Part shown: piece by piece, positions 1-8,664 of the stretch
Position numbering within the stretch: the stretch's first letter is position 1
Layout of the letters: the number at the start of each line of letters is the position of its first letter
Source of the DNA: Herbaspirillum sp. SJZ106
GTDB taxonomy: Bacteria > Pseudomonadota > Gammaproteobacteria > Burkholderiales > Burkholderiaceae_D
Direction of reading: 5' to 3'
Assembly: GCF_006715495.1 (NCBI RefSeq)
Contig: NZ_VFNI01000010.1
Location: 1-54,758 of the forward strand
DNA length: 54,758 nucleotides
Program-made: the position numbers and the translations under genes
Notes under the pieces: generated by a model
The model's database searches: none
Told to the model about the DNA's origin: nothing
The model's input: the letters and a program-made list of their open reading frames with translations, nothing else

Positions 1-13
1 GCGTCGCCTTCTT

Positions 14-49
14 TTGCTTACTTTTCTTGGCGAGACAAGAAAAGTGAGC
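14..49. repeat. Imperfect inverted repeat near window start
   Basis: The arms GCTTACTTTTCTTG (16-29) and CAAGAAAAGTGAGC (36-49) pair over 14 bases with one G-U-type mismatch and a 6-base loop. A GC-rich stretch follows. Short inverted repeats of this look recur between genes in Burkholderiales genomes, from memory. Nothing else is recognisable in bases 1-165, and I see no gene there. Confidence 0.45.
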
Positions 50-165
50 GGCTGCCGGGCCGCCCCCGGCGCTCCGTTCCGACCGAAGAAAGAAAAGAAT
101 AAAGCCAGTACATCTGCACGTAGCAAGAGCAGACTACCCAAAGCCCCTTCAAGGAAAGAGCCCTG

Positions 166-1080
166 TCATGAATTCAAAACCTGGCGAGGTTTCTTTTTCT
201 GCTCCAGCAGCTTGACCAGCGCATGCATGGCCAGGTTAACCGGCGTCGCAATCCCCAACGCCTGCCCGCGCCGCACGATGAAACCGTTCAAGTGATCAAT
301 CTCGCTGGCTTTGCCGCGCGCCAGATCCTGCGCGGTGGAGGAGTATTGCGTCGGCATGGTTTCGGCGATCAGGCGCACGGCGGCATCGACGTCGCCCGGC
401 AGCGTGACGCCTTCGGCCGCGGCGACGGTGCGGCATTCGGCAACCAGGTTGCGGATCACGTCGGCCACGCCCTGGCCTTGCACGATCTTGCCGTAGGGAA
501 GTTGCGTGATGGCCGACAGCGCGTTGTAGGCGCAGTTGAGGATCAGCTTGAGCCATAGCGCGCCGCGCACGTTGCCGGAGATTTCGGTCGGGACGCCGGC
601 GGTGGCCAGGGCCTGGGCGACTTCCTCGCTGCGCGCCGACGGCTCGATCACCAGTTCGCCGCGGCCGTGGTGCCTGACGTGGCCGGGGCCGGCCATTTCC
701 GTGGCGACGTACACCACGGCGGCTGCCACCGGTTGCGGGATCACGCCGCGCAGGCGGTCGGCGTTGTCGGTGCCGTTTTGCAGCGTCAGCACCAGCGTGT
801 CGGGGCGCAGGTGCTGGCGCAATTGCGCGCCGGCAGTTTCGGTATCGGTGGATTTGACGCAGAACAGCACCAGGTCGGCGCCGGCGGCGATGGCGGCATC
901 GGTGCCGGCTTGCACGGAAATGGTTTGGTCGAAGCTTTGCGCCTGCAGCCGCAGGCCGACCCGGTTGAAGGCCTCGACGTGTTGCGCGCGGCCGATCAGG
1001 ACAACCTCATGGCCGGCGCGCGCCAGCATGCCTCCGTAATAACAACCTACCGCGCCCGCGCCCATCACTGCGACTTTCAT
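166..1080 (-). CDS. panE: 2-dehydropantoate 2-reductase (ketopantoate reductase)
   Basis: The enzyme reduces 2-dehydropantoate to pantoate with NADPH in pantothenate and coenzyme A synthesis, in the cytoplasm. The N-terminus has the Rossmann motif GAGAVGCYYGG directly after the start. The stretch ALWLKLILNCAYNALSA holds the family's catalytic lysine at about residue 178. The length of 304 residues is normal. I chose the ATG at 1080 over one five codons upstream because GGGAG lies eight bases before it and MKVAVMGAGAVG is the usual family start. It stands alone; the TonB receptor upstream on the same strand ends about 100 bases away. Databases often call such paralogues only 'putative 2-dehydropantoate 2-reductase', so the exact substrate is family inference. 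Confidence 0.9.
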   Translation of the reverse strand: MKVAVMGAGAVGCYYGGMLARAGHEVVLIGRAQHVEAFNRVGLRLQAQSFDQTISVQAGTDAAIAAGADLVLFCVKSTDTETAGAQLRQHLRPDTLVLTLQNGTDNADRLRGVIPQPVAAAVVYVATEMAGPGHVRHHGRGELVIEPSARSEEVAQALATAGVPTEISGNVRGALWLKLILNCAYNALSAITQLPYGKIVQGQGVADVIRNLVAECRTVAAAEGVTLPGDVDAAVRLIAETMPTQYSSTAQDLARGKASEIDHLNGFIVRRGQALGIATPVNLAMHALVKLLEQKKKPRQVLNS

Positions 1081-1177
1081 TGCCGAGTCTCCCACCTGTC
1101 CAAAGCGGAAAGCCTAACACAGCGCCGGGGAGCTTACCGGCGCCGTGTGATCGGCAAGGGTGGGATGGTAAAGAGCC

Positions 1178-3280
1178 TCAGAACGAATAGCGGCCCTGGA
1201 CGTAGAGGGTGCGCGGGGCGCCTACCAGGCGGCCGGAGTTGCCGTCGTCGGTGCGGGTGAAGTAACGGCGGTCGGTCAGGTTATTGACGCCGGCAAAGAT
1301 GTCGAAGCCCTTGGCGTTGGGGACTTTCCAGGCCACTTGCGCATTCCACAGGCGAAAACCGGGGATTTCGCCAATACCGCCGTCGGCGCTTTCGGCAACG
1401 GTATTGCCGGGGTCGGCGAACTGGCGGCTTTGGTGCGTGGTGGACAGGTTAAAGCTCAAGGGGCCATGTTGGTAACGCGTGCCGACAGTGTCCGTCATGC
1501 GCGAATAGAACGGGACGTCTTTGCCTTCGTTGGCGCCCGATATCTGCTGCGCGCGGGTATAGGCGTAGCTGGCAAATACGCTCCAGCCGCCGAGCGGGCC
1601 GGCACGATCGAAAGCATAGTCTGCCGCCAGCTCGATGCCTCGATGTTCGGTTTTGCCTATGTTGCGGAAGATCGTGGTGCCATCGGCCAGCGTGCTGGAA
1701 TTAATCTGATTGTCGAAGCGGATGTTGAACAAGGTGGCTTCCAGCGACAACTGGTCGCTTTTCCAGCGCGTGCCGGCCTCGACTGTCTTGGCCAGTTCCG
1801 GCGACAGCGGGTTGCCGGCCGACATGTTGTTGAGCTGCGAATTTTGTACCACGCCGAACGAGGTGTTGTAGTTGGCGAACAGGGTCAGGTTGCCGGTCGC
1901 CAGGTATGCCACGTTGATTGAAGGGAGCGGTTTGTTGTTGTTCACTTCGAAGCGGGCGTTGTTGCTTGCGCGGTAGCGGGTTGACCTGATGTGTTCATAG
2001 CGGACGCCGGGAGTAATGCGCCATTTGCCGATGGCGATCTTGTCGTCGATATAGAAGGAGTGGGCATCGGTGGCGTTGTTGAAGGTGGTTACGCTGCCGA
2101 GCGCGTCGCTGGCGGCATTCTCGGAGAACCTGTTGTCGTCCCCGCGCTCGCGGAGATAGCGGTAGCCGGCCGTCACATCGTTGGTGGTCTTGCCGAATGT
2201 GAAGCGCTGGGTGAAGCGCGGTTCGATGGCGAACGTCTCGTAGTTGCGCGGCTGGTGCGACAGGGAGGTACCCCTGGAATTGATCAGCACGCTTTGGCGG
2301 TTGCTCTGGTTGAAGTAGGTGCGGATCTCGAATTCTTTGTCTTCCGAGATGGTGTTCAGGTAGCCCAGGTCGAAGCCCTTGCGGGTGCCGGCCCAGTAGT
2401 CGCGCTTGCGCGTGTTCTGGAACGGATCGGCGTTGTATTGCGCAGCCGTCAGGCCGCCGGCGATTCGCGAGAGCACGTCGTAGTAGCTGACCTTGCCGTA
2501 GATTTCGGAGGTAGGGCTGAGTTCGTAGCGCAGCTTGAGCGCGACATCGTTGAGGCGCTGGTTGGTGTCGGCGCGCCAGCCCGAACCTTCCATGCCCGAG
2601 TAGAGCAATGCCATGCCCAGGCCGTTTTCTGCGGTGCCGCCGACAAAGGCGCTGTATTGGGTGCTGGAGCCGCCCTGTCCATAGCTGTTGTAGCGTACCG
2701 ACGCGTCGCCGGATGCGCCGGCCGTGGCCGGGATGGCGCGGGTATTGAAATTGATGATGCCGCCGACGTTCTGGGGGCCGTAGCGCACCGCGCCGCCGCC
2801 GCGGATCACATCCACCGAGGCGATGTTGTTCAGGTTCACCGGGGAGAATGACTGTTGTGGCTGGCCATAAGGAGCCGACGCCAGCGGAATGCCGTCCAGC
2901 AGGATGGTTGAGCGCGGGGAATAGCGGCCGGTCAGGCCGCGCACGCCGATGTTGAGGGCGATGGCGCTGCCTGCCGAGCCTGAGTTGTCGGATGCCTGCA
3001 CGCCGGGGATCTGGCGCAATATGTCGCCGACGTTGATGGCGCCGCTGCTTTCGATCGTATCCTTGTTTATCGAAGTACGTGCGCCGGGATAGGTCTTGAT
3101 GCTGTTTTCAAGGCCGCTGCCGAGCCAGTCGCCGCTGACATGAATGGTTTCCAGGTCGGTGTTGCCGGCGGCGGCTTGCTGGGACGAGGCGATGCCGTGG
3201 ACGGACATCAGGGCGAGGGAAATGGCGGCGGCGCAGCGGGTACGCCGTCCGGCTTGGGGACGGGAGGTCATGTGGTTCAT
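1178..3280 (-). CDS. fecA: TonB-dependent receptor, FecA-like (ferric dicitrate type)
   Basis: This is an outer-membrane, TonB-driven iron-chelate importer of 700 residues. It has a signal peptide (about 1-33), a TonB-box-like ETIHVS (about 44-49), a plug with DGIPLASAPYGQPQ and IRGGGAVRYGPQNVGGIINF, and a 22-strand barrel ending in an aromatic residue (RYSF). The plug and the C-terminal RTLYVQGRYSF match E. coli FecA closely as I recall it. Unlike E. coli FecA (about 774 residues), there is no N-terminal STN signalling domain: homology begins right at the VSGDWLG segment. No fecIR or fecBCDE lie in the window. A Fur-box-like sequence lies about 80 bases upstream. The start is not backed by a clear Shine-Dalgarno; an ATG three codons in is also possible. 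Ligand assignment is by similarity only. Confidence 0.85.
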   Translation of the reverse strand: MNHMTSRPQAGRRTRCAAAISLALMSVHGIASSQQAAAGNTDLETIHVSGDWLGSGLENSIKTYPGARTSINKDTIESSGAINVGDILRQIPGVQASDNSGSAGSAIALNIGVRGLTGRYSPRSTILLDGIPLASAPYGQPQQSFSPVNLNNIASVDVIRGGGAVRYGPQNVGGIINFNTRAIPATAGASGDASVRYNSYGQGGSSTQYSAFVGGTAENGLGMALLYSGMEGSGWRADTNQRLNDVALKLRYELSPTSEIYGKVSYYDVLSRIAGGLTAAQYNADPFQNTRKRDYWAGTRKGFDLGYLNTISEDKEFEIRTYFNQSNRQSVLINSRGTSLSHQPRNYETFAIEPRFTQRFTFGKTTNDVTAGYRYLRERGDDNRFSENAASDALGSVTTFNNATDAHSFYIDDKIAIGKWRITPGVRYEHIRSTRYRASNNARFEVNNNKPLPSINVAYLATGNLTLFANYNTSFGVVQNSQLNNMSAGNPLSPELAKTVEAGTRWKSDQLSLEATLFNIRFDNQINSSTLADGTTIFRNIGKTEHRGIELAADYAFDRAGPLGGWSVFASYAYTRAQQISGANEGKDVPFYSRMTDTVGTRYQHGPLSFNLSTTHQSRQFADPGNTVAESADGGIGEIPGFRLWNAQVAWKVPNAKGFDIFAGVNNLTDRRYFTRTDDGNSGRLVGAPRTLYVQGRYSF

Positions 3281-3356
3281 GGCTGGTCAAGTGATGGGGC
3301 CAAGCGCAGGTGCGTTGCGCTTCGCAAGGGAGCCTTGCCTTGGCAAGGGGTAAGGC

Positions 3357-3375
3357 AGGAATGATAACTATTCTT
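3357..3375 (-). promoter_or_regulatory. Candidate Fur box upstream of the FecA-like receptor
   Basis: The plus strand reads GGAATGATAACTATTCTTG here. The core AATGATAACTATT matches 11 of 13 positions of the Fur core AATGATAATCATT. It lies about 80 bases upstream of an iron-receptor gene, which is where a Fur operator is expected. The rest of 3281-3627 holds only this site and a GC-rich hairpin, with no gene. Confidence 0.55.
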
Positions 3376-3500
3376 GTTTTTGGAAAAAGGGGCAGCTATC
3401 TAAACCCAAGCGGAATTGGTCCGATTTCGAATCTCGGTTCGACTGAAAACGGCGGGGATGCAGAAGGGGAAGGGGCTACAGCGGAAGCGTGGGGAAATCT

Positions 3501-3537
3501 CTCCCGCAGGCGATGGAAAGTCGTCGCCTGCGCGGGA
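3501..3537 (-). terminator. GC-rich hairpin downstream of the esterase gene
   Basis: CTCCCGCAGGCGA pairs with TCGCCTGCGCGGGAG apart from a two-base bulge. The hairpin lies about 90 bases downstream of the minus-strand esterase gene. The T-run after it on the minus strand is weak (ATTT), so it may be a weak terminator or only an RNA-stabilising structure. Confidence 0.4.
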
Positions 3538-3627
3538 GGGGATGAGGGGGAAATGAGGGGATGGGGTAGGTGAAGGCCGATAACCCGCTACAGGGGGCGG
3601 CGGGGATGATCGGCGCCTGGTCTGTTC

Positions 3628-4296
3628 TCAGGCCAGCACTTTGGCCAGCCACTGGCCGATATGCACGACTTCCTCGCCGCACACCGAATGTTGCATCGGG
3701 TATTCGTGCCATTGGACCTGGTAGCCCAGTTGGGTCAACAGGTCGCGCGATTTCTCGGCGCGTTCGATCACCACCACCGGGTCGAGCCGGCCGTGGGCCA
3801 TGAAGATGGCGGTGTCCTGGTTGGCCGCATGGCGTTCTTCGGCGGCCTTGGCGGCCAGCGGCAGGTAGCCTGACAGGCACATCAGGCCGGCCAGTTTTTC
3901 CGGATGGCGCAGCCCGGTTTGCAGTGCCATGGCGCAGCCTTGCGAGAAGCCTGCCAGCACGATGCGTTGGGCGGGAATGCCGCGCGCTTTTTCCTGTTCA
4001 ATCAGTTCTTCCACCAGCGCCTGCGAATTGCGCAGGCCGGCTTCGTCTTCGCGGCGCACCAGGTCGGGCGTGAAGATGTCGTACCAGGCGCGCATCACAT
4101 AGCCGCCGTTGATGGTGACCGGCATGGTGCCGGCGGTGGGGAACACGAAGCGGATGGCCGGGCAGTTCGACAGGTCGAGCTCGCGCACGATGGGAACGAA
4201 GTCGGAGCCATCGGCGCCCAGCCCGTGCATCCAGATGACGGCGGCAGTGGGATTGGGAGCGGTTTCGATCTGGATGGTGTCGAGCTGGGTAGCCAT
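3628..4296 (-). CDS. Alpha/beta-hydrolase, carboxylesterase/acyl-protein thioesterase family
   Basis: This is a cytoplasmic serine esterase of the phospholipase/carboxylesterase (APT1-like) family, with 222 residues, the usual size. The HGLGADGSDF segment (about 24-33) forms the oxyanion loop. The nucleophile is Ser118 in GFSQG (116-120); Asp172 in HGRLDPVV and His203 in MQHSV complete the triad. There is no signal peptide. The start at 4296 fits the family's N-terminus. It is monocistronic and divergent from an exported protein gene at 4466. Natural substrates of bacterial members are poorly known, so I leave the symbol blank. Confidence 0.88.
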   Translation of the reverse strand: MATQLDTIQIETAPNPTAAVIWMHGLGADGSDFVPIVRELDLSNCPAIRFVFPTAGTMPVTINGGYVMRAWYDIFTPDLVRREDEAGLRNSQALVEELIEQEKARGIPAQRIVLAGFSQGCAMALQTGLRHPEKLAGLMCLSGYLPLAAKAAEERHAANQDTAIFMAHGRLDPVVVIERAEKSRDLLTQLGYQVQWHEYPMQHSVCGEEVVHIGQWLAKVLA

Positions 4297-4465
4297 GGCG
4301 GTTTGGGTATCCTGTTATGCGTTGGTGAGGTATGCGATTGCTGGGATGCGATTTGTGCGCACGGTGGCGCGCAGGCACAATACGGTTTCGATTGCGCACA
4401 AGCGCAAGTTGCCAATCATACGATGAACGCCGGGGAAAATCTCCGGCGTCTGCAGGAGCGGACCC

Positions 4466-5131
4466 ATGGGGCTGAAAAAACTGACGGGCGCGGCCATTGC
4501 CGCCTGCGTGGCGCTGGCGGCGTCGCTGCCGATGCGCGCCGGTGCGGAACTGATCACGGGGGCGGTGTTCCAGCCCCAGGGCGAAAACCTGATGATTTCG
4601 TCGCCGCCCGGATGGCGCCTGGCGTATATGGATGGCCAGCCGGATGGCGATTATGTGGTCGACTTCCTGCCGCCCAACGAAGCGCATGATTCATGGCGCG
4701 AAGGGTATATGGGCGTGCAGCGCCGCAGTTTTCCCGACAGTGCGCTGCTGGACAATATCAAGGCGCGCAACCTGAACGTGCCGCAGGTGGCGATGACGGA
4801 GATCATGCAGGGCGCGCAGCGCAACTGCCCGGGACGCTTCCAGCCGATGGGGCAGAAAAATACCGTGACCAACGGCATCCCGACCTCGGTCAGCGGCGGC
4901 TTTTGCGACCGCGCAGGCGCTGCGGCTCCGTATGGCGAGGGCAGCGTGGTGGCCGTGTTCCAGGGGCGCGAACGCTTGTTCGTGGTGCAGTTCGGCTGGC
5001 GCCCGGCGACCCAGAACGAGCTCAAGGAGTATGGCTGGCGCATCACGCCGGCCAGGCTGCAGCAGTATCTCGATCTGATCAATGGCGCGACGCTGTGCGG
5101 CGGGCCGGACCAGGGGCCTTGTCCGAAATGA
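4466..5131 (+). CDS. Exported protein of unknown function
   Basis: I do not recognise a named family. The 221-residue product has a clear signal peptide: a basic start (GLKK), an Ala-rich core, and cleavage probably after the AGA at about residue 27. The mature part is a soluble, mixed alpha/beta-looking chain with four cysteines (in NCPGRF, FCDR and LCGGPDQGPCPK) that could form two disulfides in the periplasm. AGGAGCGG lies just upstream of the ATG and supports the start. It is transcribed alone, divergent from the esterase gene, and ends convergent with mogA. Codon use resembles its neighbours, so it looks like a resident gene. Confidence 0.75.
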   Translation: MGLKKLTGAAIAACVALAASLPMRAGAELITGAVFQPQGENLMISSPPGWRLAYMDGQPDGDYVVDFLPPNEAHDSWREGYMGVQRRSFPDSALLDNIKARNLNVPQVAMTEIMQGAQRNCPGRFQPMGQKNTVTNGIPTSVSGGFCDRAGAAAPYGEGSVVAVFQGRERLFVVQFGWRPATQNELKEYGWRITPARLQQYLDLINGATLCGGPDQGPCPK

Positions 5132-5185
5132 CGGCAGGCCCGGGTTCTGGCCGGGGCGCCAGCGCCGGGTTGTAGCGGGAGAAAA

Positions 5186-5806
5186 TTATTTAGCGGCGGG
5201 CCGGATGGCCGACTTGGGGCGGAAGGCTTTGCATACCGCCTCATTGGTTTCGATATAGGGACCGCCGATCAGGTCGATGCAGTAGGGGACGGCGGCGAAG
5301 ATGCCCGGCACTGTCTGCTTGCCGTTTTCGTCCTTCAGGCCTTCCAGCGTTTCCTTGATCGATTTCGGCTGGCCCGGCAGGTTCATTACCAGCGCGGCAT
5401 GACCGGCGGTTTCGCGGATCACCGCCACCTGGCGCGAGAGGATCGCGGTCGGCACGAACTGCAGGCTGATCTGGCGCATCTGTTCGCCAAAACCCGGCAT
5501 CTCCTTGGTGCCGATGGCCAAGGTGGCTTCGGGGGTGACGTCGCGGCGCGCAGGGCCGGTGCCGCCGGTGGTCAGCACCAGGTCGCAGCCGGCTTCGTCC
5601 ACCAGTTCGATCAGGGTTTTTTCGATCGCCGCGCGTTCGTCGGGGATCAGGCGGGTTTCCATCTTCCAGGGGCTGGCCAGCGCGGCGCCGAACCATTCCT
5701 GCAGGGCCGGGATGCCGCGGTCTTCATAGACGCCGCCGGAGGCGCGGTCGGAAATCGATACCAGGCCGATCAGCAGATGGTCGCGTTCAGGTTTCATCGC
5801 CGTCAT
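5186..5806 (-). CDS. mogA: Molybdopterin adenylyltransferase
   Basis: MogA adenylates molybdopterin with ATP before MoeA inserts molybdate. The product has the MoCF-biosynthesis fold: GLVSISDRASGGVYED near the N-terminus, the TTGGTGPARRDVTPEA loop (about residues 79-94) that binds the cofactor, and a MNLPGQPKSIKE segment. The 206-residue length suits MogA better than MoaB. The start at 5806 is preceded by AAGGA eight bases upstream and lies inside the end of darP, so the two genes overlap by 20 bases and are probably translated together. Other Moco genes (moaA, mobA, moeA) lie about 30 kb away. Confidence 0.92.
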   Translation of the reverse strand: MTAMKPERDHLLIGLVSISDRASGGVYEDRGIPALQEWFGAALASPWKMETRLIPDERAAIEKTLIELVDEAGCDLVLTTGGTGPARRDVTPEATLAIGTKEMPGFGEQMRQISLQFVPTAILSRQVAVIRETAGHAALVMNLPGQPKSIKETLEGLKDENGKQTVPGIFAAVPYCIDLIGGPYIETNEAVCKAFRPKSAIRPAAK

Positions 5807-6392
5807 CGCCGAAATCCTTTTCGTCGATCTCTTCGCCGCGGCGCTTGGCGGCGGTGATCTGCAATTGCTTGAGGATCTGGAAGATTTCGCGGTAGGCCTT
5901 GGGCGGCTTGTTCTCGGCCTGCTCCTTGCGGGCGTTGCGGATCAGCGTGCGCATGTGCTGCACGTCGACTTCGGGGTGTTCGTTGAGCAGGTTGGTCAGC
6001 GCGGCGTCGTCGGCCAGCAGCTTTTCGCGGCGGCGTTCGAGCGCATGCATGGCGGCGGTTTCGGCCTTGGAGGCGCCGCGCCAGCTGTCGATGGTCTTCT
6101 GGATGATGGCCAGCTCGTCTTCTTCCAGCGTGCGCATTTTCTTGCCCACGTATTGCATCTGGCGGCGCCGGCCTTCATGGTCCTTGATCTGCTGGCATTC
6201 GAGGATGGCCTCGCGCACATCCTCGGGCATGGGCACGCGCTTGACGCGGTCGCGCGGTTCGGCGACCAGCGCTTCACCCAGTTTTTGCAGGGCTTCCATT
6301 TCGCGCTTGAGCTGGGACTTGGAGGGGCGGTCGTATTCCTGTTCGAATTCGTTGGACTTGAATCCGACAGCGCCGCGGTTGGCATTAGGCAT
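5787..6392 (-). CDS. darP: Ribosome-associated 50S maturation factor DarP (YjgA, DUF615)
   Basis: The 201-residue, highly charged, helical protein matches the YjgA/DarP family, which binds late 50S precursors in the cytoplasm. Family signs are SKSQLKREMEALQKLGEAL near the N-terminus, the central RRRQMQYVGKKMR segment, and the C-terminal LIRNARKEQ plus YREIFQILKQL. It is divergent from pmbA, an arrangement seen in many proteobacteria, and overlaps mogA downstream. The short 75-base gap to pmbA must hold both promoters. Confidence 0.92.
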   Translation of the reverse strand: MPNANRGAVGFKSNEFEQEYDRPSKSQLKREMEALQKLGEALVAEPRDRVKRVPMPEDVREAILECQQIKDHEGRRRQMQYVGKKMRTLEEDELAIIQKTIDSWRGASKAETAAMHALERRREKLLADDAALTNLLNEHPEVDVQHMRTLIRNARKEQAENKPPKAYREIFQILKQLQITAAKRRGEEIDEKDFGDDGDET

Positions 6393-6467
6393 GGTATAGC
6401 TTCGGGAAATATTGCTGAACGGCTGCTATGATACCCGTTTTACCCGCATTTCAGAGAAAACAGGCTC

Positions 6468-7832
6468 ATGAGCGATACCCCATTTAGCTATAGTCAAGAC
6501 CAGTTGAAGCAATTGGCGCAGGATGTGTTGCGCTATGCGAAAGAGAAGGGGGCCTCGGATTCTGCGGTCGACATCAGCGAAGGCAGCGGCCTGTCGGTGG
6601 CGGTGCGCCGTGGTCGGGTCGAGACGATCGAGCAGAACAAGGACAAGGGTATCGGCGTGACCGTGTTCCTCGGCGAAGGCCGCCAGGTGCGCCGGGGCAA
6701 TGCCAGCACCTCGGATTTCTCGCAGCAGGCGCTGAAGGAAACGGTCGAGGCCGCCTACAACATCGCACGCTTTACCTCGGTCGACGACTGCGCGGGGCTG
6801 CCGGATGCCGACATGCTGGAAATGGCGCCGCGCGACCTGAAATTGTTTTCCCAATGGAATATTTCCGCGGAGGAAGCCGTCGTCGTCGCCCAGCGCTGCG
6901 AGGCGGCGGCGCTGGAGACCGATCCGCGCATTTCCAACAGCGAAGGCGCCAGCGTGTATGCCCAGCATTCGCATTTCGTGGCGGCCAATTCGCGCGGTTT
7001 CATGGGCGGCTATCCTTTCTCGCGCCACACCATTTCGGTAGCGCCCATCGCCGGCAAGGGCAGCGGCATGCAGCGCGACGACTGGTATTCGTCCAAGCGC
7101 GACCCCAACAAGCTGGCCAAGCCCGAAGACATCGGCCGCTATGCCGCGCAACGCGCCCTGGCGCGCCTGAATGCGCGCAAGCTGTCGACCCGCAAGTGCG
7201 CGGTGCTGTTCGAGGCGCCGCTGGCGGCAGGCCTGCTGGGCGCTTTCGTGCAGGCGGTGTCGGGCGGCGCGCTGTATCGCAAGTCGAGCTTCTTGCTCGA
7301 TTCGCTGGGGCAGCAGGTGTTCCCTGAGCACATCCAGATCCTGGAAGATCCGTACGTGATCGGCGGCGTCGGTTCGTCGCCGTTCGACGACGAGGGCGTG
7401 CGTACCGCCAGGCGCGCAGTGGTCAAGGACGGCGTGGTGCAGGGATATTTCCTGTCGACGTATTCGGCGCGCAAGCTGGGCATGCAGACCACCGGCAACT
7501 CGGGCGGCTCGCACAACCTGACGTTGACGTCGGCCTTGACGGCCAAGGGCGATACGTTCAAGGGCATGCTCAAGAAGATGGGCACCGGGCTCCTGGTGAC
7601 CGAACTGATGGGGCAGGGCGTGAACTACGTCACCGGCGACTATTCGCGCGGCGCGTCGGGTTACTGGGTCGAGAACGGCGTGATCCAGTATCCGGTGGAG
7701 GAGATCACCATCGCCGGCAACATGAAGGACATGCTGCGCCAGATCGTCGCCATCGGCAACGACACGCTGGTGCGCGGCACCAAGGAGACCGGTTCCATCC
7801 TGCTGGAAAGCATGACCGTCGCCGGCGACTGA
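6468..7832 (+). CDS. pmbA: TldE/PmbA-type metalloprotease subunit
   Basis: PmbA (TldE) pairs with TldD as a heterodimeric protease that trims peptides such as modified microcins and may degrade CcdA antitoxin. The 454 residues match the family length. Family blocks are VDISEGSGLSVAVRRGRVE (about 25-45) and the C-terminal GQGVNYVTGDYSRGASGYW and ITIAGNMKDML. In the known complex the zinc ligands sit on TldD, so PmbA itself lacks a HExxxH motif, as here. No tldD is in the window. A TATGAT hexamer at 6427-6432 is a possible -10. Confidence 0.92.
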   Translation: MSDTPFSYSQDQLKQLAQDVLRYAKEKGASDSAVDISEGSGLSVAVRRGRVETIEQNKDKGIGVTVFLGEGRQVRRGNASTSDFSQQALKETVEAAYNIARFTSVDDCAGLPDADMLEMAPRDLKLFSQWNISAEEAVVVAQRCEAAALETDPRISNSEGASVYAQHSHFVAANSRGFMGGYPFSRHTISVAPIAGKGSGMQRDDWYSSKRDPNKLAKPEDIGRYAAQRALARLNARKLSTRKCAVLFEAPLAAGLLGAFVQAVSGGALYRKSSFLLDSLGQQVFPEHIQILEDPYVIGGVGSSPFDDEGVRTARRAVVKDGVVQGYFLSTYSARKLGMQTTGNSGGSHNLTLTSALTAKGDTFKGMLKKMGTGLLVTELMGQGVNYVTGDYSRGASGYWVENGVIQYPVEEITIAGNMKDMLRQIVAIGNDTLVRGTKETGSILLESMTVAGD

Positions 7833-7923
7833 CCCGCCACGCCCGCGCCGCCGGCACATGCCCGGCGCGGCGCCATGGCGGCAGCCCTGCGACGCGTACC
7901 TGAGCGGAGCGAGGAGGCAAGCC

Positions 7924-8415
7924 ATGGACGATATCCATATCCACCGGGGCTACACGCCCGGCGCCATCGGAAGGGTCGCGGAGCTGCATGCGGCCTACTA
8001 CACCGAGAACTGGAGCTTCGGCGTCTATTTCGAAGCCAGGATCGCCACCGAGCTGTCGGCCTTCCTGAGCCGCTACGACGAGGCGCGCGACGGCTTCTGG
8101 ACTGCCACCGTGCATGGCCGCATCGAAGGCTCGCTGGCCATCGACGGCCAGCATGCGCAGCAGCAGGGCGCTTACCTGCGCTGGTTCATCGCTTCCGAAA
8201 AGCTGCGCGGCAAGGGCGTGGGCGATGCCCTGATCGGCAACGCGGTGCAATTCTGCCGCGACAACGGTTTCCCCTCGATCTACCTGTGGACCTTCGACGG
8301 CCTGCAGGCGGCCCACCATCTCTACCGCAAGCATGGCTTCGTGCGCACCGAGGAGCGGCAGGGCATGCGCTGGGGCGTCAGGCTCAATGAGCAGCGCTAT
8401 GAGCTGTTACTGTAA
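7924..8415 (+). CDS. GNAT-family N-acetyltransferase
   Basis: The 163-residue product fits the GNAT acetyltransferase fold. The acetyl-CoA motif is in EKLRGKGVGDALIGNAVQF (R/Q-x-x-G-x-G form, about residues 95-101), after a beta strand YLRWFIA. The last part, YLWTFDGLQAAHHLYRKHGF, is the usual GNAT helix-strand ending. I start it at the ATG at 7924 because GAGGAGG lies just upstream; an earlier ATG gives a tail with no homology look. It follows pmbA by about 90 bases on the same strand and could be co-transcribed. The substrate cannot be read from sequence. Confidence 0.85.
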   Translation: MDDIHIHRGYTPGAIGRVAELHAAYYTENWSFGVYFEARIATELSAFLSRYDEARDGFWTATVHGRIEGSLAIDGQHAQQQGAYLRWFIASEKLRGKGVGDALIGNAVQFCRDNGFPSIYLWTFDGLQAAHHLYRKHGFVRTEERQGMRWGVRLNEQRYELLL

Positions 8416-8416
8416 C

Positions 8417-8452
8417 CGCGGCTAAAAACGCCGCTAAAAACGCCGCTAACAA
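8417..8452. repeat. Three tandem copies of a 12-base unit
   Basis: Three near-identical copies of CGCCGCTAAAAA follow the stop codon of the acetyltransferase gene directly. The first has one change and the third has one. The remaining sequence up to 8664 shows no gene and no clear terminator. A slippage-derived repeat is the simplest reading. Confidence 0.6.
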
Positions 8453-8664
8453 AAGGCAGCTGGCCGCGTTGAGCCTCCTTGCCGTACCTCTTCGTACTGT
8501 CTGTGTCGGCGCGCCTTGCCGGCGGCGTTTTGTTCGCGGCTCCTAGGCCCGGGACGTTGGCGGCGGGTTGGCGTATGCGCTGCCTTTGAGCAACAAACGC
8601 CGCCAATTGCTAAAATGCCGCATCGGCGCGTCGGCGCCTCTTCCTGGATTGTCTTCCACGCAAC

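Noticed and set aside
3310..3573. 87-codon plus-strand frame between the receptor and esterase genes
   Set aside because: It runs across the Fur-like site and the hairpin, has no ribosome site, and encodes low-complexity sequence.
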